In this document: one piece after another, positions 25,945-39,400 of the stretch | Position numbering within the stretch: position 1 is the stretch's first letter | How the letters are laid out: every line of letters starts with the position of its first letter | Notes under the pieces: model-generated | Told to the model about the DNA's origin: nothing | Databases searched by the model: none | The model's input: the letters and a program-made list of their open reading frames with translations, nothing else | Source of the DNA: Rhipicephalus microplus | Lineage: Eukaryota > Arthropoda > Arachnida > Ixodida > Ixodidae | Assembly: GCF_043290135.1 (NCBI RefSeq) | Contig: NC_134700.1 | Coordinates: forward strand, 238,050,088 to 238,114,087 | Direction: 5' to 3' | DNA: 64,000 nt | Translations under genes and position numbers: made by a program

Positions 25945-26065
25945 ATTAATACTGATAGAAAGAGAGGGATAGATGTTTATTGTGGTAGAATAGCTGAGAG
26001 GTCGGTCTGAATCCATTTTCTTGCCTGCTACTTAGCATTAAGAAGGAGGAGGGGGGGGGGACTAA
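25945..26065 (-). mobile_element. LINE 3' UTR fragment
   Basis: On the minus strand the order is a C-rich run, GTAGCAGGCAAGAAAATGG, a short middle, CAATAAACATCTATCCC and a pyrimidine tail. The GTAGCA block is shared with the fragment at 22252-22400, and AATAAA sits close to the 3' end. Only untranslated sequence is present. Confidence 0.4.
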
Positions 26066-29000
26066 GGAGAGAGGTGTTGCTGATAACGATGGAGAAGGTG
26101 GCGATGATGCAAAACGTTGGAAGTTCGAACAAATTTATAGTCTCTTGTCAAGTTCCGTCTCGCGTAAAAACTTACTATGCCCTTTCAGGATATCACGGTG
26201 ATGACAAGGTGATATTCCCAATAGAACTATTTCAAAAACTTTTTACTCCGTACATTTCAAAAAGACGGTGGCCTTCGATATCTCGCGCAATATATCTCGG
26301 ACATACGTACAGACACTTGTTTAGGGGTGGTTTTACAATTGGGACTGTCTGCCCAGCCGATCATGGGATAGGTATAATGACGAGTATAATGACGCCACAC
26401 CTATTCGTAATCTTAGAAGCAGTCGTACTGCACCTTTCATGGTTGGTGGTAATCTAATATGCATATCTGGGTCGAGGTACAAAAGTGATATAGACAATAT
26501 AGCGCCGAAAAGAGCGGATGGTAGTGATGTCTAAGACCAAAGCGTATTATCGTATAACATCAGCTTATGTCTACTTTGATGAAATTCTTTACTGCTGTGC
26601 AGATGTTTTCGACATAGATAATCCACATATCGGAAATTATAACAAACGGCAACAGTGCAGCCAAATCAGTGGCACGTGACCTCCGTCAGTTCAACAGTAT
26701 CTGTTCATTGTAAGATTCTGCATGCCGCTGCTTTACTTCGCTGAAAGCCGCCCGCCTCTTTAGATCTGATAGTGTTCGGAAGCTCCTACTTTCGCAAAGC
26801 AAAAAAAAAAAAATCGCTTTTAGAGTCTCCTTAAAACTTTAGCTATAGATTACCATGACTGCCCTGATACTGATCAGTAATGCTCACGAGTACGGAGTAT
26901 GAACGCCACGTAGACAATCGCGCACCAGTAAGAAAAGGCCGCGCGTTTCTTATTGCCCGAGCATTCAAATGGGGCCCCGAAAAATACCAAATTCAGCACA
27001 CACGTGCACGTCCTTGAAGGAGGCACTTTAATAGCAGCCTGCTAGGTCACTGGACGCTGAGCGGCCTCGCATACTTTCGCGGGCTGAAACAAGCGCGAAT
27101 CGTCAGACGCACGCTTATCGCGTGCTCGCCGCGCTTTCGTTTCAGAGTCAAGGGTAAGGTGAAAACGACGCCTGCGAGCCCGCTACACAGTCGCCCAGCC
27201 GCTGCCTATTCACCGCCGCTCTCCTACACATCTTCCCCCGTGGGTGTTCAGTGGCGGCTGAACCTCGCGAAAGCCTTGGAAGAGATTTACGAACCGGTGA
27301 TAACTGCGTTCACGTTTCCCACGCAGGTGGTTGTGAATCCGTTGAATTAGGAGTCATGTATACGCGGTGGGCCCTTCTAGGAAAACCCTAGCTGTTCAAT
27401 GCAGCGTGCCGAGCCAGGGAAGATATATAGGCAAGAAAGGAGAACAGACACATTGGCTCGCCTTGCGAAACCTCGAAACATGTTCATTGCAGCAACGTTG
27501 TACCTTGGACGCTCAAAACAATGGTTGGATGAACCTGTGCAAAAAGCAGCGATTTGCATGGTTATTGAGCGATGACCTCTGATTCGCGATTTAATGAGCT
27601 ATAGCAACGTGGGACTGCTGCAGCAAATAACACTTCTGAAAGAAGGAGGAACGAACCAGATTTAAAGCTGAATTGAAACAAGCGGCTACGTTTGACGGTG
27701 TACATTAGCGCCACCCTTAATATTTTTGCAACCAGTTACATGCGGAATTTTATTATGTTAGTTTCTGTTCGCAACATGTACCCCACCGCCCATTCGAAAA
27801 GTGAAAACCAGATTCTTTAGTTTAGATTGGTGACAAGCATCTAAATGACGTCCGAAAAGCGAAGTCTTGTGCCCTGGCTAATGTGAACAACCTCAGTTAA
27901 AAATAATCAAGGTAATTAACGTATGAAGTGCCATACCCACTCAGACCTCACCGGAATATTGAGATGAATAACCATGGAAAGATCTCATTGGCTCAAAATT
28001 TTAGCTCCAGCAAGCCAGTGCAGCCTTAGGAGTTCTATACACTGAAATTAATTGCACGGTTTGTGGAAACTATGTTTATTTAGTATGAAAAGAGTGTCAT
28101 TTCTTCTTGAGGGATCTAGCACTCTGTATGTCTCTTCAGTGTACGCGCAACGCGCGATACGGACTGTGAGGGAGACAGGTGCGTAGGACGGTCGAATGCA
28201 ATACGCAGATGCCTAGTTGAAGCACGAGAGACGAAATAATACTGAAAGCGACCGCAGAACAAATGAAATTACGGTGGTTGTTGAACTTAATGACCACACG
28301 GGCAAAAGAAGAACCACTATGCCAACCAAGTGACTGCTCGTAGTTTCGGCCCTAAACAGGCTCCGAAGCAAGGTCTTTGGTCTAGCGTAGCGAAAAGTTA
28401 TTAAATGAAACGAATAATAGAAGGCGGAGCGGAAGCCGGATGAGAGTTGGCAGCTACAATGCAAGCTGCAAGACTCAGTGCTGACATTGCCAATTATACT
28501 GCATACGGGAGTGACAGCTGGCACGGTAGCTGTTGTTGCAACTGCGTATTTAACTGCTAAAAAAAACTGTGACTGACGATGGAAAAACACCGCGGGTAAT
28601 TCTACGCAGTAGAAGCATGGCAATGACTTAGGACAACGGCGCCATTTTTAGTGGGTGCTATGGTGAAGTGGCAGGATATTCCAAGCTTGCGAAGAGCTCC
28701 TCACGCCTCTGCGTAGCGAGGGATTGTTACTCTGTCGTGCTGTAAAAGTATGCAGTTTAGGATGCTCATAGCGTTCTCACTTCTAGGTGTGTGTCACGTG
28801 TCACCTTTGGCCTCGTCATAGCAGTACGACTTCAAGTGCGCTTCCGCGGCTTTCTTCTGAAGACAAATCAAGGATCACGAAGCTATAAATTCTGTGCAGT
28901 TCCTTTGTTGCTCACCGTTCGTTCACTTGCCACAACTTGTGCAAACAAACGTGGGGCTTAAGTTCCGTGACCCTGTGACGAGAGTCACAAATCATCTCAC

Positions 29001-31462
29001 GCCATGTCCCAGGAACTTTCTTCTGGCAACTTAGCGAACGACTGCCATTTGGTGTTGCTTGTAACGGTGGTGCTTACCGCCTTTTACACGTCGTTGGAGA
29101 ATCACGAATGGTGAGCTTAGTGCAAAACTGTAGTGACAAAAACTCCGAACAGAACCAAATCTAGGTTGGTAACGCATATATAGTCAATGTTGTCATTGAA
29201 AAGGCATGTGAACATTGTCAGTCTTCGTAACGCTGTCATAACTCAAGCTGACTATAAGTGAAAACGAATCTGCCGATTAAAACAAAGATCACGTGGAAGG
29301 ATTAGAACACAGAGCCTGACAAGCTTGAACACGTAAAAGCTAATGTGTGACGGTATGTTAAGCTAGATTACGTTCAAGAAATGTATGTGCGCCTTATAAG
29401 AACAAAATGTGAGCAGTCATCAAGTATGCTTATACTCACTCCATGGCTGGCAGCCTTTTTTTTTTTTGCATTGTGAATGCTATACGCTTGGACGATAGTT
29501 TGCGCACAAGTTCTGCTGCTGAAGAAGAACGGCTATTTGAGCTAGTTGGCCGGACGACCAGAAAATGTCAAAGCAACCGCAGAAACGTTTTGTTGATGTA
29601 CAATTTCTACAGTACTCGTGTCCTCGTACAATAGGTATGATTTTCAGTTTTCTGTGGTAGTTTATGAGCCGTGATATTTCTATGCATGACCAACATGTCA
29701 AGGGTTAAAACGAAGGTAAAGAAGTGTAGAAGCAGGAACTGTTTTGTTTTGATTGCGAAACAAGCTTGGCACGACTTCGGGCTCTTCTGTCTCGTTAGTA
29801 AAATGACGGCCTTGCTCCTTTCGTGGCGTACGCTCGCTGCTCAAGTGCCACTTAGTCAGTGCGATTTCTTCTCGTTTTGATGTGTCGCTCGTTTACGAAA
29901 CGGAACAAGGCAAGGTCATCGCAGTTTTTACTCGCGAGGAAGGAACCCCTTTAGCGAAGCTTCTTCTTCACGCGTGAACAGAAATGAGCGGAAAAAAAGA
30001 TTGGCGTGAGTCATCGAACACGCCTCGTTGAATGTGACACGAGTTTCCAAGAGCAGCAGAGATACGAGAAGGTGCACTTCGTAAACTGCGGTATGTCAGT
30101 TAACTAGCCGCTGTATGCATTTTAAGAAAATTACGATAAATTCTCGCAGAAAGCTCTCAGAAGCAGGTTACTAGGGCGCTGTGCAATTAACAGAGTCTAG
30201 CGGGAAACACTGTAGGTGCCAATTACCCCATTCTGTTTACTGGTATGCGGTTACATGACGTAGTACCATAAGTGAAAAAGAATCTGAACAAAATAAAAGT
30301 GTAGGCAGATAGAAAATAATCCGTCGCTTCAATAAATTAGAACATATAAAAAATCTGCTGTTTGTCCTGCGGCAAGCGTCTGTTCCCTTCAGATCGTCCC
30401 CTTAAAAAAAAAAAAAAAAGGTCACCACGTGCAGAGCTGAACGTTTATGCAATCGCCCGCTAAACCATTTGCCGTCGTTCTTGGTTTTTGTTTCCCTTTT
30501 CGAGAGCAAACGTAAAACGGCCAAAACCATTGCAAAAGCTGCGCACTGTCGTGGCGAGAGGAGGGAGCGAGTGGACCGCGTCCAACAAGAAGAGTTGTCT
30601 TCCGCGTCGCCGCCGCATTGCGGAAACAAAATGTCGTTCACCGCGCATCACGAGTGTACAAGCGAGGAAGAACAGCCCGCCCATATGCCACCCCGCGAGC
30701 CGCGATAAAGACGTCGGATGCAGGTTGCGGCGGCCATCGCCAAAGAGCTGCGACCCCATTCTTCACGAGCATTAAGGGAGCCGCCGCGAACGGACAGGCT
30801 AATAGACAGACTGAGGGCAGCGGGCCACGGCGTTTCCAGGCGACGTCAATGGACCGAACGTCACTCGCCATAGCGGCGCGGCATGCACACACGTTTTACG
30901 TATTTTTCTTCCGCATGTGGTCTGACCCGTCGAGCAGAACGACTTGCGGGAATGTGACATATCCGGCTTTAGGAGGAGTTTGCGCAAAGGGAGTCCCCGT
31001 TGTCCGCAACAGTGATTGTGACCAAACCTGAGCGCACGTCGGGTGCGGACGTTCGTCAAATGCGGCAACTGCAGCGGGAAGGGAACAGTCGCGGACGCCG
31101 GCGAGGAAAAGAAGGAACAATGAGATTGAATGTTGTAATCCACGGAGAGACACCGGCTGCGGTTTCCCTCTCGTATGATTGAACTCGCATCACAAGGACA
31201 TGCCCAGGCTGGAGAACGCCTGCATTTCGCACGCTCCACGTTTCTCGATGCATTAGGGTGCGACCATAGAGTTTCAACTGTATATGGAAGTCTGTCGGTG
31301 CGGCAGACCGAAGGCGTGCGTGATCTTACCGGGATCGCTTGATAAGACTTACGCTTTCTGAAAGCTGAACGTTACCCGTTAACGTGTAAAAGCGACTGCT
31401 TGGTACACTAGAGGTTGGATAATAGCGTAACCTTAAATCAACAAAGACAACATAAAGCTGTG
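26066..31462. other. Long stretch without a recognised gene
   Basis: A 127-codon frame at 26074-26457 and several frames in a GC-rich part (about 30400-31300) show no recognisable domain or convincing splice sites. A poly-A run is present near 30403-30418. The GC-rich part could be a CpG-rich promoter or first-exon region, but nothing in the sequence proves it. Confidence 0.4.
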
Positions 31463-32205
31463 CTAATGATGATGATAATGAAAAATATTTATTATAAAAG
31501 AGAGAGAGGTGCGGGGCCAAAGCATGACCCCGCTACATGGTCGGCGTCCTTAGTCCGGGACACCGCATGACGAGGCCCCTACTCGCGCCCGTCTCACCAG
31601 AGCCCGTTGAGACTCTAGTGATGAGCAGTTGAGGAGGGCAGCCTCCCATGCCTCTCGGGAAGGGGTAGGGGAAGGCGGTAGGTGGGGATTTTTTGGACAT
31701 GCCCATACCACGTGGGAGATATCACACGTCTCCCCACAGTGTGGGCACCGCCCATCTGTGTTCGCATCGAAATGTTTTAGGATTACAGGACAGAGTAGAG
31801 TACCTGTCTGCAGGCGCCTTGGAGTTCGCTCTTCCGCCTTACTCAGCCCCTTTGCAGGAGCCGGGTAAAGGCGGTGAGTGTCGCGATAATAGGTCAGAAT
31901 TTCTTTGAACCGCAGCAGCGGTGTATTGGCCTCCGAGTCATAAGAGCCAAGGTGAGGAGCCCGGTGGGTAAGCGCTCGGGCGGCCGCGTCAGCGGCCTCA
32001 TTACCTCGTAAGCCCTGATGGCCAGGAGCCCATACGATGCGTTTCGGGGCTGGATCAGCGAGAGCCCGTTTTAGAATTTGGCTGGCTAGGGAAGATATCT
32101 CTCCTACCAAGTAATGAGCACATCCTTTCCGGGAGTGCGTGATGATAACTTTCGAGTTGGGCTGAAGTGTTCGGGTTTTAAGTGAGGTGTAATTAATAAA
32201 GATAT
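31463..32205 (-). mobile_element. LINE 3' fragment: RNase H end, zinc tail and 3' UTR
   Basis: On the minus strand an open reading runs from about 32200 to 31550 without an ATG at its start. It includes the last RNase H block (RIVWAPGHQGLRGNEAADAA) and a C-terminal zinc motif (CPHCGETCDISHVVWAC), which is how I-like LINE ORF2 proteins end. A 3' UTR follows with AATAAA near 31490 and a tail of CAT repeats. The frame is unbroken over about 215 codons, so the copy may be fairly young, but it is truncated at the 5' side, as is common for LINEs. It is a different family from LINE B. Confidence 0.8.
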
Positions 32206-34639
32206 CTCCTAAGAAAAAAAAGAAAGAGAAAAAGTAAGATTCCCGATGTTGTTTCAGATCATTACATCGGATCGAAACGAATAGTTATATGCCACTTTAA
32301 AGAAAGCTACCTAGGTTATGCCATAATTCCATCTATGGTGCGGCAAATGCGCGTGAGTCCCCACAAGGCACTGCAGCGGCAGCGACGTCAGCGTACGCCA
32401 GCCTTTGTTCTTCTGTACCTGTTTAGAAAAGAGATGCTCGGCATCTCCGTTAAAAATATATGTATCCTTTCCCCATCAGCAACACCCCCTCCCCGCCACA
32501 GACAGACGGACAGACAGACGCGCGCGTTTCGCAATGCGATTATGAAAGTAAAGGGGGCACCCTGATGAGCGCGCGGCACGTGTAGACTCCAAACGGCCCA
32601 AACGCCATTGACAAGGCGAGCCTATTCACCTTCAAACATACTTTGCTGCCACGTGTTTCTTGAGCGTGCGACGATTCGCCGAACACTCGTGGTCAGTGAT
32701 GTTAGTGTTCTTTAGGGGCGAAGCTCCTCTTAGTCTAACCTTGTCCTGCGTCAGGCGTAACCGATAGAAGAAACAAAAGAGAGAAAAAAAAGGAAGGCAG
32801 TCTCTTCCGAACAATATAACAGATGCCGCTGTCTCATAGAGTTACATTCAAACTGCTGTCGAGCGAGTGAGGATATGCTAGATAGCGCTGCGCCACAACT
32901 CTACGATTAACTGCTGCGTGGGCTGTGCCTGGGTGCGCGGAGAACGAGTGCCTCTCTCACTCTCCTGGATCGTCGCCCTTCGTGACGGATCGTCGGTGGG
33001 GCACTGCAAGAAGCAGAGCGGCGGCTCGTGCTCGTCGCCTCATTGGTGGGGCATGGACGAAGCTGAGCGGAGGGCTGCTGCGGCTCCTGCTCATCGCCAG
33101 ACAGACAAAAAGACGGACACACAAACAGATGGACGGATGGACGCACGCACGCGTGAACGGACGGATGTTTCGCCCACTCATCATTCACTCCGTGGATAGA
33201 TGCGATTTTTTTTTCAGCGGCAGAGCTTGTTCTCACATTCCTTGTGAACATTGCCCCTGGGAATTATACCGACTAATCAGTCGGTATAATTCCCAGGGCA
33301 ATGTTCACTGCCATTTGAATGAAGTACCACGAGTATATTAAATGGGCATGTGTGAGCGGCTACGTTGCGAATACTTTGTGTGGTGACAACCAGCAGATTA
33401 GAAACCGCTCATACAGTCACCCGAGACATGAGGACAGCGTGAAGAAAATTGCACTAGAGAATGGAAGCCGACTCATTAGCATGGCAGACAGAGCGGCACG
33501 GTCGTGTTTCGCACTCAACCGCGGACGGCCATGGGCTGCATATTTGCACAGTCCGATGCATAGAAGAAAAAAAAAAAGTCAGGTATACGCAAGATTCAAC
33601 TGCACCGGGGTTTCGTTAAACGGGCCGTGGCAAATTGGAAATAGTCGGGCGTAGAGCGGCAGCCAGACGTAACGCAGGGCGTCAACAGGACGGACACTTG
33701 GGTCTCTGCGGATACCCGCTGCGACATTGCGTCGCGTGTTTGGAAGGTACAAGAACAAAGGCGCCGATCGCGATGCCAACAGACGCCGGGAGCCCGATGA
33801 GCCGGCATAGAAGCCGAACGACGCTTACGATGCTCCTAGGAAACGCACCAGACGCTCAGCCTCCGCAGCTGGTTTCCCTTTGGCTTCGGCGGCGCACGCA
33901 CCAAGGCCACCAAGGGCGGCGGGAGGGCGCGCGCGTTCTGTGAAACCTGTTGCACAACAACAGTCGATGGAGCAAGGGCTATCGAACCGAAGGAAGGACA
34001 AAGCCGATACGACGCCGATGCCGTCGTGGGTGACTGCAGCCCCGAGAGGAACATAATCGCTCACTCGTCGTTCGCGCGTGGTTTGTCGGCGAAGGGGCGA
34101 CACGCAAGCGCGGCGGCTCGGACATCGTAACGATTACGTCGTGATGCATAAGTTAGCTGGAACGAGGTTGCTTCGGCGAGAAGCGTGGGACGGGAGCGTG
34201 AGACAAAAGTTCGCATGATGTGCAAACATCTTCGGAGGACATGTCGAAGCATGCCACCGTTTGATGCAACAGACGTTGCCGGGGTGACTGAAAGTCGGGG
34301 CCTTTACTACGACGGGTGAAATGCTTGAGAGCTCTTTCTATACAGACTTGTATACAAACAAGTTCATTAAAAAAAGATTAAGACTGGTTTACAACTCTTA
34401 ACTACGTGCGAGGAACGAGAAAGTGGACCATTCGCATCGCTGGTGTCAACCAGGTGCAAAAGGTTCAAGGCCTGGAGCTATCCTGGAAGAGTATATATCG
34501 TAATATACTTTGTTCAGTTGTAGAGCCCCAGGGGGCGGGCGTCCCTTCAAAAACAGTACATTAAAGGTGAAAGTGAACGCTGGATGAGAGAGATTCGCGA
34601 AAAGAAGGCCGTGCATAGAATATCTTGGAGCCACCTACA
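32206..34639. other. Stretch with repeat remnants, no recognised gene
   Basis: It includes a TTTAGGGGCGAAGCTCCTCT segment near 32711-32730, of a kind I associate with dispersed tick repeats, and purine-rich GACGGACA-type minisatellite runs near 32500-32520 and 33090-33165. The long hairpin at 33244-33308 is listed separately. GC-rich overlapping frames at 33.6-34.3 kb have no recognisable domain. Confidence 0.4.
33244..33308. repeat. Near-perfect 31-bp inverted repeat (hairpin)
   Basis: The left arm 33244-33274 and right arm 33279-33308 are exact reverse complements except for one missing G in the right arm, with a 4-nt loop AATC. The symmetry stops sharply on both sides. No open reading frame or known element end accompanies it. 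Confidence 0.92.
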
Positions 34640-36455
34640 AGCGTTAGGCAGGAAGTCTATCACAGTGTGATAAGATATGGTAGATGAAGGAGGAAATAAA
34701 TTGGAAGGCTACAAAGCACTAGGTTTGATCCGAAAGTAAACAGCAGACTCGTTTAAAAAGGTGACCAAGGAGACTTCAGCGGTGAGTAAAATTCTGAAAG
34801 AGAGTGCTACTGAGGAAGAGGTAGTATTTGAGAATTTTAATTAGAAGAAGGCCGAAAGAAAAATTCCTAAGCGCCCTACTCCGGGCTAAGATGAGGTTTG
34901 CTGCCACCTCATTAACAAAATAGGACATGACATTGAAGAAGCACCGCAGAAATATGTGGAGAAATGCTTACACGTGAAGGAAATACTACACACTTAACGG
35001 AAAAGCAGAATAAACTTATCTAAAAAGGCAAGGGAAAAAAGTTTAACATTTGCTCGTATAGAGCGCTAACCATTACATCTGCGCTATGCATGCAGGTTGG
35101 CGATATAGGTAGTGAAATTAAAAGTACAAACGTGGGCATGCAGAGCAAAATGATACTTTGCGAGAACCTCAGGATAGATTGCGAACCGACAGGTGATGAG
35201 ACGATAGCCTGCTTGTTTTTACCCAGTATATAAAAAATATCTAAAATAGAAAACCGGCCCTTATACGTAGCTTATCTGAACATCACTGGGCGTATGACAG
35301 CGTTAATCGAGAAATTTCGTGGAATATATTGAAGGAAGTGGGCATCAGTGACGACTGTATACAACATTGGGTTGATATGTTGGGTTTAACGTCCCAAAAC
35401 TACCATATGATCATGAGAGAGGCCATAGTGGAGGGCTCCAGAAATTTCGTGTATACAGCTTTTGAGAGAAACATACTGAGAAAATACAGTTTGCATAGAA
35501 TGGAGAGAAGTAAGTGGCAATGGCAGCGTTGAAATCAGCAGGGGCTGAGACAGGGATGTCCTTTGTAGCCACTGTTTTAAAGTGTTGTACATGGTGAAGA
35601 TGAAAAAAAAAACTCAAGAAGGTAGCAACATTGGATTAAATCTATCACACAAGCAGGCTGACGCGATCGTTGAGCGAAAGCTTCCAGGTCTATTTTATGC
35701 AGACGATATTGTACTGTTTGAGGACAGTCAAGACGATATACAGCGGCTGCCAGATATATGCGGAAGGGAAGGCGAGGCTCCGGGAATAGGATTTGGTTCA
35801 ACAAAATGTAGATGGTATTCCATGATCATGGGAAATGTGGGTGGTATTCAATGATCACGAAGGCCTGGTGGTCTCAATAAAGCGCCAAGAAATACCGAGG
35901 GTAAGCGAGTACAAATATCTTGGAGTATGGGTAAATGAGGGAGATAGATATATGGATGTACAGGAAAAAACATCGGCAGCAAAGGGAAAGAGGAATGCTG
36001 CCATAATGAAGCATAGAACATTACGGGGACGCAATAGGTATGAAGTGCTTCGAGGCCTGTGGGAACGTGTAATGGTCTCGAGGCTTACATTTGGGAACTC
36101 AGTCGTGTCATGAAGTTAGAGGTGTAGTCAGGAACGGATGTAAATCAAAGGATTGTGGGGCGCCTCGCGTTGGGCACTCAAGGGAAGACGACGAACCAGG
36201 CTGTAAAGGGGGATATGGGATGAACAGGCTTTGAAGTAAGGGACGCTCAGAGCATAATGAGATTCGAAGAGAGGCTTAGGAACATGGAGAGTAGATGAGC
36301 AGGGAAAGTGTTCAGGTATTTGTATAGAAAGAGCGTTGACACAAAGTGGAGAAAAAGAACTAGGAGGCTCATCAGTAAATACGCTTGAGTATTGGTGGCA
36401 GAAAAGTAGACATAAGGGACAGAAATGGTGGAAAAATGAGGCCATTCTGCCTGAA
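34640..36455 (+). mobile_element. Old LINE relic with RT (different clade from LINE A and B)
   Basis: Decayed RT segments appear in order in several frames: AYDSVNREISWNILKEVGIS (about 35290-35350), GLRQGCP (about 35540), LFYADDIVLF (35690-35720), SEYKYLGVWVNEGDRYM (about 35905) and RNRYEVLRGLWERVMVSRL (about 36030). These match the palm, the YADD active site and the thumb/connection of a non-LTR RT. Many stops and frameshifts occur. A truncated SINE at 35366-35449 interrupts it. No endonuclease or RNase H could be identified, and the ends are approximate. Confidence 0.72.
35366..35449 (-). mobile_element. Truncated Ruka-like SINE inside the LINE relic
   Basis: This is the 3' terminal part of the SINE on the minus strand. 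It is flanked by tgtatacaac (35356-35365) and tgtatacagc (35450-35459), a 10-bp duplication with one change. The tRNA-like head is absent, so the copy is 5'-truncated. Confidence 0.8.
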
Positions 36456-39400
36456 GGGACAGACAGATGGACGATGAATTTATATTTTTTGTTATAATAT
36501 GATTGATTTAATCAAAGTAAATAAGGCATTAGGCCAACATAATTTTTTGTTTTGTTTTCTTGTGAGCCTGGTGGCACACATTTCACCACCTCTTTATAAA
36601 GGGGACGCTCACAGCGTCTATCCATCTATATACAATGTTCGACCACGCAATTCTTCTCTGGCTTGTCACTAACAGTACGTGGATTGATCATATACATGCA
36701 TGTACACGCAGCATAGGTGTATATTATACAAAATATGTACGGCGTATCACACGAGCACACGTACAGCACTAAAAGAGCGCCAAGAACACAAGGGATCAAA
36801 CAGGAACAGCACGTGTGTAAGCATGCCGGCTTTTACTATGTCAGAGAAAGACGTAGATTCTTCACAGGGCCCGTTTTCCACGCATATCGGGCTTGACAAT
36901 GGCGGTTAGGTTATGTTGCCACTATTTAGGTTAGGTTATGCTGCCGCTATTTAGGTTAGGTTATGTTGCCGCTATTTATTTTGCCGATATCACTTGTATT
37001 CTTTTATTTCCTGTTTATTGATCTGCAGTCAGTATACTTATTTTGAACATGCATTGAACTAACTTTCAGTTGTTTGTACGCACCAAGTTCGTATCATTCT
37101 TCTTCGTCCAGTCAGCATTCTCTGGTGCTGTTTCCGTGTGAGTTACGAACGAAATAGTCCAAAAAATACGCTTTGACCATACAGCACATATAAAGATCGC
37201 TTTCGACAAAAGTGCCGCTTGTAATAGTTGTTGAAAAACAAATACATAAAATAAACACGAATCGATTATGTCGAAGTCCACGCCTTAACAATTCGTTTTG
37301 CTGAACCTGTCGCCTTCGAAAGCAGTGTGTTATTTTATTACAGCTATTTCTCTCTCTGTCTCTATGAGTCTGCTCGCAGCAAGTGATAGCACATGGGAAG
37401 CAACAACGGTTTGGTCGACAGAGGTGGTTCAGCGTCATTTGCGACTCTGACAATAATAAATTATCATCATTGGATATACGTTAAAAGGTGGAGTTATCTT
37501 GAAATTCTAACGGAACGCTTACGAGTGCTATTCATCAAATAAAAAAAGGGACATCAACACGCCAGTATTGTTTACACGTGCTTACGTTTATGCTGTAAAA
37601 ATATATATACATATACGTATTATTATACAAATATTGTATCATGGTTCGAGCTTCAGGAGCTCACGATCATACATGTCCATCGGCGGATAAGCAACGTTGA
37701 AGGACGCGTTCGGAAACAAGATTTCGAAGACACTTAAACTGCGCGAGGAAGACAGCTACACGCACACACACAAAACGCCGGCGAAGAAACACACAAAGGG
37801 AAGTGCCAATGTGGGACTGACGCAGACGGAAGAAATTCCACTTCAGTGGAAGGTCGAAGATGACCCAACGTAAACGGGCACATGTGGGGGCTTTGCTCCC
37901 TTCTGTGAAGGGGCCTGGCTCCGGTATAACAGTCTACAACTGGAAGGAATCTGCATGGTGGGCCGTAACTTTTCTCTACGCTTCGTGCGTTGTCGGTGTT
38001 CTGACATGTTGTATTCTTCACGCTGTTCAAATGTGTCCAGAGAATCTATGAACCGACTAGCCCAACAACGTTTCTTGCTTAATAAATCGGACATTTCGCC
38101 CATGATTAGTGACCATGAAGTGCACTGCGATGACTAATACACGTGACACGGCTCATGAGGCAACGAAAGCGATGCTGGGACGTGTTGCCGAGCCTGAGTC
38201 ACTGCTATACCACGCAGCGGGTGCCGGTGTGATAGGTTACGCATCTGCTCAGCTTTCGTGACACGAGAATAAATTTTAGATTTCCGTTGTACCTTCTGTA
38301 AATGATGCGGAAATTGGGTGTCTTTGATTCGTCGGCAAACAATCGGCATTTTCTTTTTTCGGTTGATGTTGTGGTCATAATCAGTGCAATGACGTTCCCT
38401 TACCACCTACCATAATACAATATTCCAAATGTCAACTCTGTCAGCGCTAAATTCGTATTTTTCACGAATATGATCTGCGCTACATCTGAACCTTGTACGT
38501 GACCGAATATTCTAGCCGCAAACTGAAGGCCTTTGTTCTCAGTATTAACCTCGAGCCCTTGAGTTTAAAATAGTCCTAAAACACTCTTATACAAAGTCCG
38601 GCAGGAAAGAACCTGCCGTTGAATGTAAAGTAAAGAAAGAAAGAGAAAATTGAGTATACGAAATTATCTTGCTACGACTGCTTCATGGAGCATCAAGTTA
38701 AAACGAGGTGTAGACTACTTTTTGCCAGCTTTGAAATAAAAGAAACGGTTGTTCCTTGTCTGAAGAAAGAGAAGAGCTACTCGCACATTTCTTATTTTGC
38801 ACCGTACGGGTATATTTGGATAACGACACACGTAATTGATGGTCGCCTACCGTATGCAAATTGAGGGCCTTAACTTCCACTTAACGCAAGTTACCCTACC
38901 CACACCACAGTTTTGTGCTTTATGCCTTCGCATTTCTATTTGCTTGAAAAAGCGGCTTTTAGCGAAAAAAAAATTGTGCGTTGTCGACGCCCTTTGAAAG
39001 AGTATCTTGCATGCAAATCAGCTAAGAATGAACAGAATAGCAAAGAACTTTCACGGGGCTGGCCGTAGTTACTTTTAGACCCATTAACCTCCTTACAGAA
39101 AAGAGGCTGTTTGGTACGATGCTGATTGCGCCACGTGTGCACAACTGGCACGATGATCCATTGTCTTGATCATGCCTAACATGTGACTGACGTAGATGGA
39201 CAAGTGGATCATTTAAAAACGGGTAACTAATCTTCACAAATTTCAGAACCGTGTAAGCTTACAACGGGCACCTGTGAGCTATTATAGGCATTTGTGGTTA
39301 TGTTGTGGTTAGCTGTGACATTTGAGTACACTTTATGAAAAAAAAAGCGATATGTTGGTGTCTCCCCCCCCCCCCCTCCCCTTTACATTGCGTTCACATC

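Noticed and set aside
26074..26457. 127-codon protein with hydrophobic end
   Set aside because: No recognisable domain, no upstream promoter or splice support, and it starts next to a LINE 3' fragment.
30402..31277. Genes in the GC-rich part
   Set aside because: Frames overlap on both strands with no domain, signal peptide or convincing splice sites. High GC content alone lengthens frames.
36904..36978. CRISPR array
   Set aside because: The repeats are directly adjacent with no unique spacers, and the genome is eukaryotic.
36904..36978. Chromosome end
   Set aside because: Only a few TTAGG units are embedded in a 25-bp repeat with ordinary sequence on both sides.
38590..38620. Rho-independent terminator-like hairpin
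   Set aside because: A short 7-bp stem in eukaryotic DNA with no gene upstream; such terminators are bacterial.
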